DNA from: Laceyella sacchari
GTDB taxonomy: Bacteria; Bacillota; Bacilli; Thermoactinomycetales; Thermoactinomycetaceae
Assembly (NCBI RefSeq): GCF_004343255.1
Contig: NZ_SMDD01000003.1
Coordinates: forward strand, 62,001 to 126,000
Direction of reading: 5' to 3'
DNA length: 64,000 bases
Shown here: positions 62,781-64,000 of the stretch, piece after piece
How the letters are laid out: each line of letters opens with the position of its first letter
How positions within the stretch are numbered: position 1 is the stretch's first letter
The notes under the pieces: model-generated
What the model was told of the DNA's origin: nothing
The model's input: only the letters and a program-made list of their open reading frames with translations
Database searches by the model: none
Position numbers and translations under genes: made by a program

Positions 62781-63743
62781 TTATTTAGCTACTGGATAAA
62801 TTTCAATTACATTTTGCCAAGTAGTTAATCCCATTTTTCTTTTTTGCTGAAGTGCCACTGCATCCGCTAAAATTTGTCTATTACGATTGGATAATACGAT
62901 AATAAACTGACGCTTACGGTGTTTACTCATGCTTTCGATTAATGATAGTTCAAAAGGAACGATGGTTTCCTTTTCTTTTCTTATCGGAATATTTTTAGCT
63001 ACCATTCTCGTATTTCCATCTTCATCGACCCAGATTAAACTTATATTTGTTTCATAAGGAATAGGCGCAATATGTAATCCTCCCACTTTGCTTTTCACAT
63101 AAAACTGATTGTTTTTCGGTATTAATTTACTAGGTTTATGATTTTCGTCGATCAACGAGGGAGTTGGGTATAATGATAGGCCTCTCTCTTGAAAGTTACT
63201 ATCAATTTGAAAAGACTGCTTTTCTATCATCGGTGGATCAAGTGTCATGCTTTTCTCGTTTTGGACGAAAAGCCGAATCAAACTAAGATTAAATCCATCG
63301 TATCGTTGATACTCCATGCTTTTTGTCAATTCAATAGGAAAGAAAGTTAATTCCTCAGCATCTTTTGGATTCCATTGAATCGATATGGGTACCTCAATGG
63401 TAGCATTTCTTTTTGCAATTACATGTATGCTTGATTTCCATCCGCTATTTTTCGTTTTTATTTTTGTTGCTTTATTCCCTTGCAATACAATCAATGTATA
63501 GGGAATATCTTTCTTTGTCACGTTATCGAACATCAATTTCCCCGTTAGCTCGTGTTCATGATTAGCATTGTTCAGGAATTCAAATTTTTCTCCTTGAACA
63601 TTTATTGAATCGATCCATTTTTTATCTGCATGAAACGAAAAGCCAACAGTAAAATTTTGCGGTCCTTCCACAACATCACTTACATCATCTAAAAGGCGAT
63701 GGGCATTTTCAAAGATGGCTTGATCTTCTTCATTGATATTCAC
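62781..63743 (-). CDS. Hypothetical protein, 320 residues, beta-rich
   Basis: Not recognised. It starts at a GTG with AAGGAGGAAGCTCAA upstream, a near-perfect site. There is no signal peptide or membrane helix. The body alternates short strands (DIPYTLIVLQGNK; IHVIAKRNATIEVPISIQWNP; HIAPIPYETNISLIWVDEDGN) in the manner of two or three immunoglobulin-like or jelly-roll domains. The C-terminal part is basic (SKHRKRQFIIVLSNRNRQ). It is AT-rich, like the neighbouring SUKH gene. No function is proposed. Confidence 0.7.
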   Translation of the reverse strand: MNINEEDQAIFENAHRLLDDVSDVVEGPQNFTVGFSFHADKKWIDSINVQGEKFEFLNNANHEHELTGKLMFDNVTKKDIPYTLIVLQGNKATKIKTKNSGWKSSIHVIAKRNATIEVPISIQWNPKDAEELTFFPIELTKSMEYQRYDGFNLSLIRLFVQNEKSMTLDPPMIEKQSFQIDSNFQERGLSLYPTPSLIDENHKPSKLIPKNNQFYVKSKVGGLHIAPIPYETNISLIWVDEDGNTRMVAKNIPIRKEKETIVPFELSLIESMSKHRKRQFIIVLSNRNRQILADAVALQQKRKMGLTTWQNVIEIYPVAK

Positions 63744-63932
63744 TTGAGCTTCCTCCTTTTTATGATTGTCTTAGACGTAATCATTCAATGACCTGAAAAT
63801 AGAATATAAAATGGATACATTATTAACATTTCAATCACCTTTTTTTCAATTAAATATCCCCTTATACCTTCTACTTAACAGTGGCTGTTCTACCAGACAT
63901 TGCGGTTAGGGTCCATCTTTTATTACATAAAA

Positions 63933-63957
63933 AAGAGCGGAATAAACCGCTCCTTTT
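63933..63957. terminator. Terminator-like hairpin near the right edge
   Basis: GAGCGG (63935-63940) pairs with CCGCTC (63947-63952) and is flanked by an A-run on the left and CTTTTT on the right. It may belong to a gene beyond the right edge reading left. Confidence 0.6.
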
Positions 63958-64000
63958 TAACCATTTTAGTAGATAGTATACTGGATAGTATGATAATTGT

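Overview
The window looks like a chromosomal segment of a Gram-positive, endospore-former-type Bacillota (Bacillales, possibly Thermoactinomycetaceae or a Brevibacillus/Paenibacillus relative). The basis is strong AGGAGG-type ribosome sites, GTG starts, lipoprotein signal peptides, SteT, FhuD and YcgT/YumC relatives close to those of Bacillus, BceS-like short kinases and Fur/CcpA-type sites. Genus-level assignment is inference. I saw no rRNA, tRNA, CRISPR array or intact insertion sequence.

Region by region: 1-5.0 kb carries a truncated oligopeptide-binding lipoprotein, a SteT-like amino-acid exchanger, a cysteine dioxygenase, a secreted beta/gamma-crystallin-like protein and a secreted chitin/cellulose-type lytic polysaccharide monooxygenase. 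5.2-6.3 kb holds two unrecognised genes in tandem. 6.7-12.0 kb is a two-component system, an ABC transporter and a DUF4097-like lipoprotein; the ABC promoter carries three tandem 11-bp repeats that fit binding by the OmpR/PhoB-type regulator. 12.1-41.0 kb is the centrepiece: two giant non-ribosomal peptide synthetases (about 5032 and 4591 residues) read right to left. They have eight modules and 24 or more catalytic and carrier domains. 42.4-43.6 kb is a divergent MFS exporter. 44.0-48.9 kb is a hydroxamate-type siderophore uptake operon with two Fur-box candidates and a flavin reductase. 49.2-53.2 kb holds a BNR-repeat protein, an AraC/GyrI-type regulator and a TauE/SafE permease. 53.4-57.3 kb holds a truncated acetyltransferase, a 56-residue zinc ribbon, glutamyl-tRNA synthetase and ComM. 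58.1-61.7 kb is an ascorbate-family PTS operon whose regulator carries its own IIA domain. 62.1-63.7 kb has a SUKH-type protein and an unrecognised AT-rich gene.

How the parts fit: the two synthetases join through a docking (COM) pair. By binding-pocket residues read by eye they should assemble an octapeptide, roughly [Val/Ile-like]-D-X2-X3-D-Ser-Thr-Leu-Phe-D-[Ile/Val], where X2 and X3 have codes I cannot assign. The line ends in an epimerization domain with no thioesterase or reductase and no docking tail, and a terminator follows directly, so release must be done in trans. This is the feature most worth attention. The flanking MFS exporter and the sensor/ABC cassette are plausible export and self-protection functions. 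The neighbouring siderophore uptake genes do not by themselves make the peptide a siderophore, because no hydroxamate- or catechol-forming enzyme is present.
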